The notes below the pieces were generated by a model that was given only the letters and a program-made list of their open reading frames with translations, did not search any database and was not told the origin of the DNA. Below are positions 15,517 through 15,859 of a DNA stretch of 15,859 bases, piece after piece. The stretch's first letter is position 1, and each line of letters opens with the position of its first letter. The DNA comes from Hemicentrotus pulcherrimus (lineage: Eukaryota; Echinodermata; Echinoidea; Camarodonta; Strongylocentrotidae), in contig BEXV01000583.1 in NCBI GenBank assembly GCA_003118195.1, forward strand, positions 65,261 to 81,119. Reading direction: 5' to 3'. A program made the translations under genes and the position numbers.

Positions 15517-15859
15517 CTGCAAAGTGAGAAAGAAAACAATTGTTATACATAAATTATATATTTTTAAATTTCCAACTGTCTATTCATTAATTTATTCAAT
15601 TTATGCATTAATTTGTTGAAATAGGTAGATTGGGAGCCGAAACCAGCGCCTTAGACTGCGCGGCCATCCTGCACCGATGCCTCAGTGTGCAGTTTTTTTG
15701 TGATGTATACATTGAATTAAAAACGGCGATTTGCATGCTAGATACTACTTATTTTACTTTTGCAATGCATTGGCACGACCTTTTATCAAGATCTATCGGC
15801 AGCTGTTGTTTTTGGAAGATTATTTGCGTCTTCATGTCAACAATGCAGGGTAAAATTAT
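15517..15859 (-). other. intron upstream of exon A (open at window edge)
   Basis: It ends at the exon A acceptor, with a pyrimidine-rich tract in ttctttctcactttgcag. It is mostly AT-rich unique sequence plus one tRNA-Leu-like fragment (15631-15672). No initiator exon of the SBF gene can be found here. Confidence 0.7.
15631..15672 (-). repeat. tRNA-Leu-like fragment, probably a SINE head relic
   Basis: Minus-strand reading gives CAGGATGGCCGCGCAGTCTA, then AGGCGCTGGTTTCGGCTCCC. The first part is the 5' arm and A box of animal tRNA-Leu (CAGGATGGCCGAGNGGTCTAAGGCGC). It then jumps to a B-box-like GGTTTCGGCTCCC, so the anticodon arm is missing. It cannot fold as a full tRNA; it is a tRNA-derived SINE head or a decayed tRNA pseudogene. 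No 3' partner or tail was recognised. Confidence 0.55.

Overview
This window looks like draft genomic DNA from an invertebrate animal, most likely a marine deuterostome such as a sea urchin. That placement is inference: it rests on AT-rich DNA, introns of 0.4 to 6 kb, many short palindromic DNA transposons, a LINE 3' relic and a tRNA-derived SINE-like head. One ambiguous base and a long homopolymer near 2248 suggest draft-quality sequence.

The window holds one protein-coding gene, on the minus strand and open at both ends. Eleven exons, all with GT-AG boundaries and compatible phases, encode about 528 codons of a SET-binding factor protein (SBF1/MTMR5 or SBF2/MTMR13; Drosophila Sbf; C. elegans mtm-5). 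In transcript order: exon A (15259-15516, uDENN), B (14711-14824), C (13032-13137), D (12025-12157), E (11200-11308) and F (9697-9810), together cDENN; G (8405-8596), H (7498-7626) and I (6873-6971), together dDENN and its tail; J (729-869), linker; K (25-213), start of the SBF2-type region. The initiator exon lies beyond position 15859. The rest of the protein (SBF2 region, GRAM, inactive myotubularin phosphatase, PH) lies below position 1.

Two things stand out. First, exon C carries an in-frame TAG where relatives have Gln. A decayed duplicate of the same exon end, about 160 bp away, still has CAG there. Second, the introns after exons A to F each begin with tandem duplications that start at, or include, the 3' end of the preceding exon or its splice donor. 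They range from one extra copy (A, C, D), through two (E) and about seven (B), to ten near-identical 43-bp copies (F). Exon G's intron begins directly with a large CAT/CAC satellite. I saw no matching duplications on the acceptor sides. This repeated donor-side growth is the most unusual structure here.

The rest is intronic: a 365-bp palindrome (2678-3042), two Tc1/mariner-like MITEs with TA duplications (5202-5358, 13196-13325), a GGGCCC-ended MITE (8649-8827), a CAGGGATG-ended MITE (8991-9131), a LINE 3' relic (about 10388-10735), a tRNA-Leu-like fragment (15631-15672), and several long stretches where I recognise nothing. I see no second gene, no intact RNA gene, no promoter and no CRISPR array.
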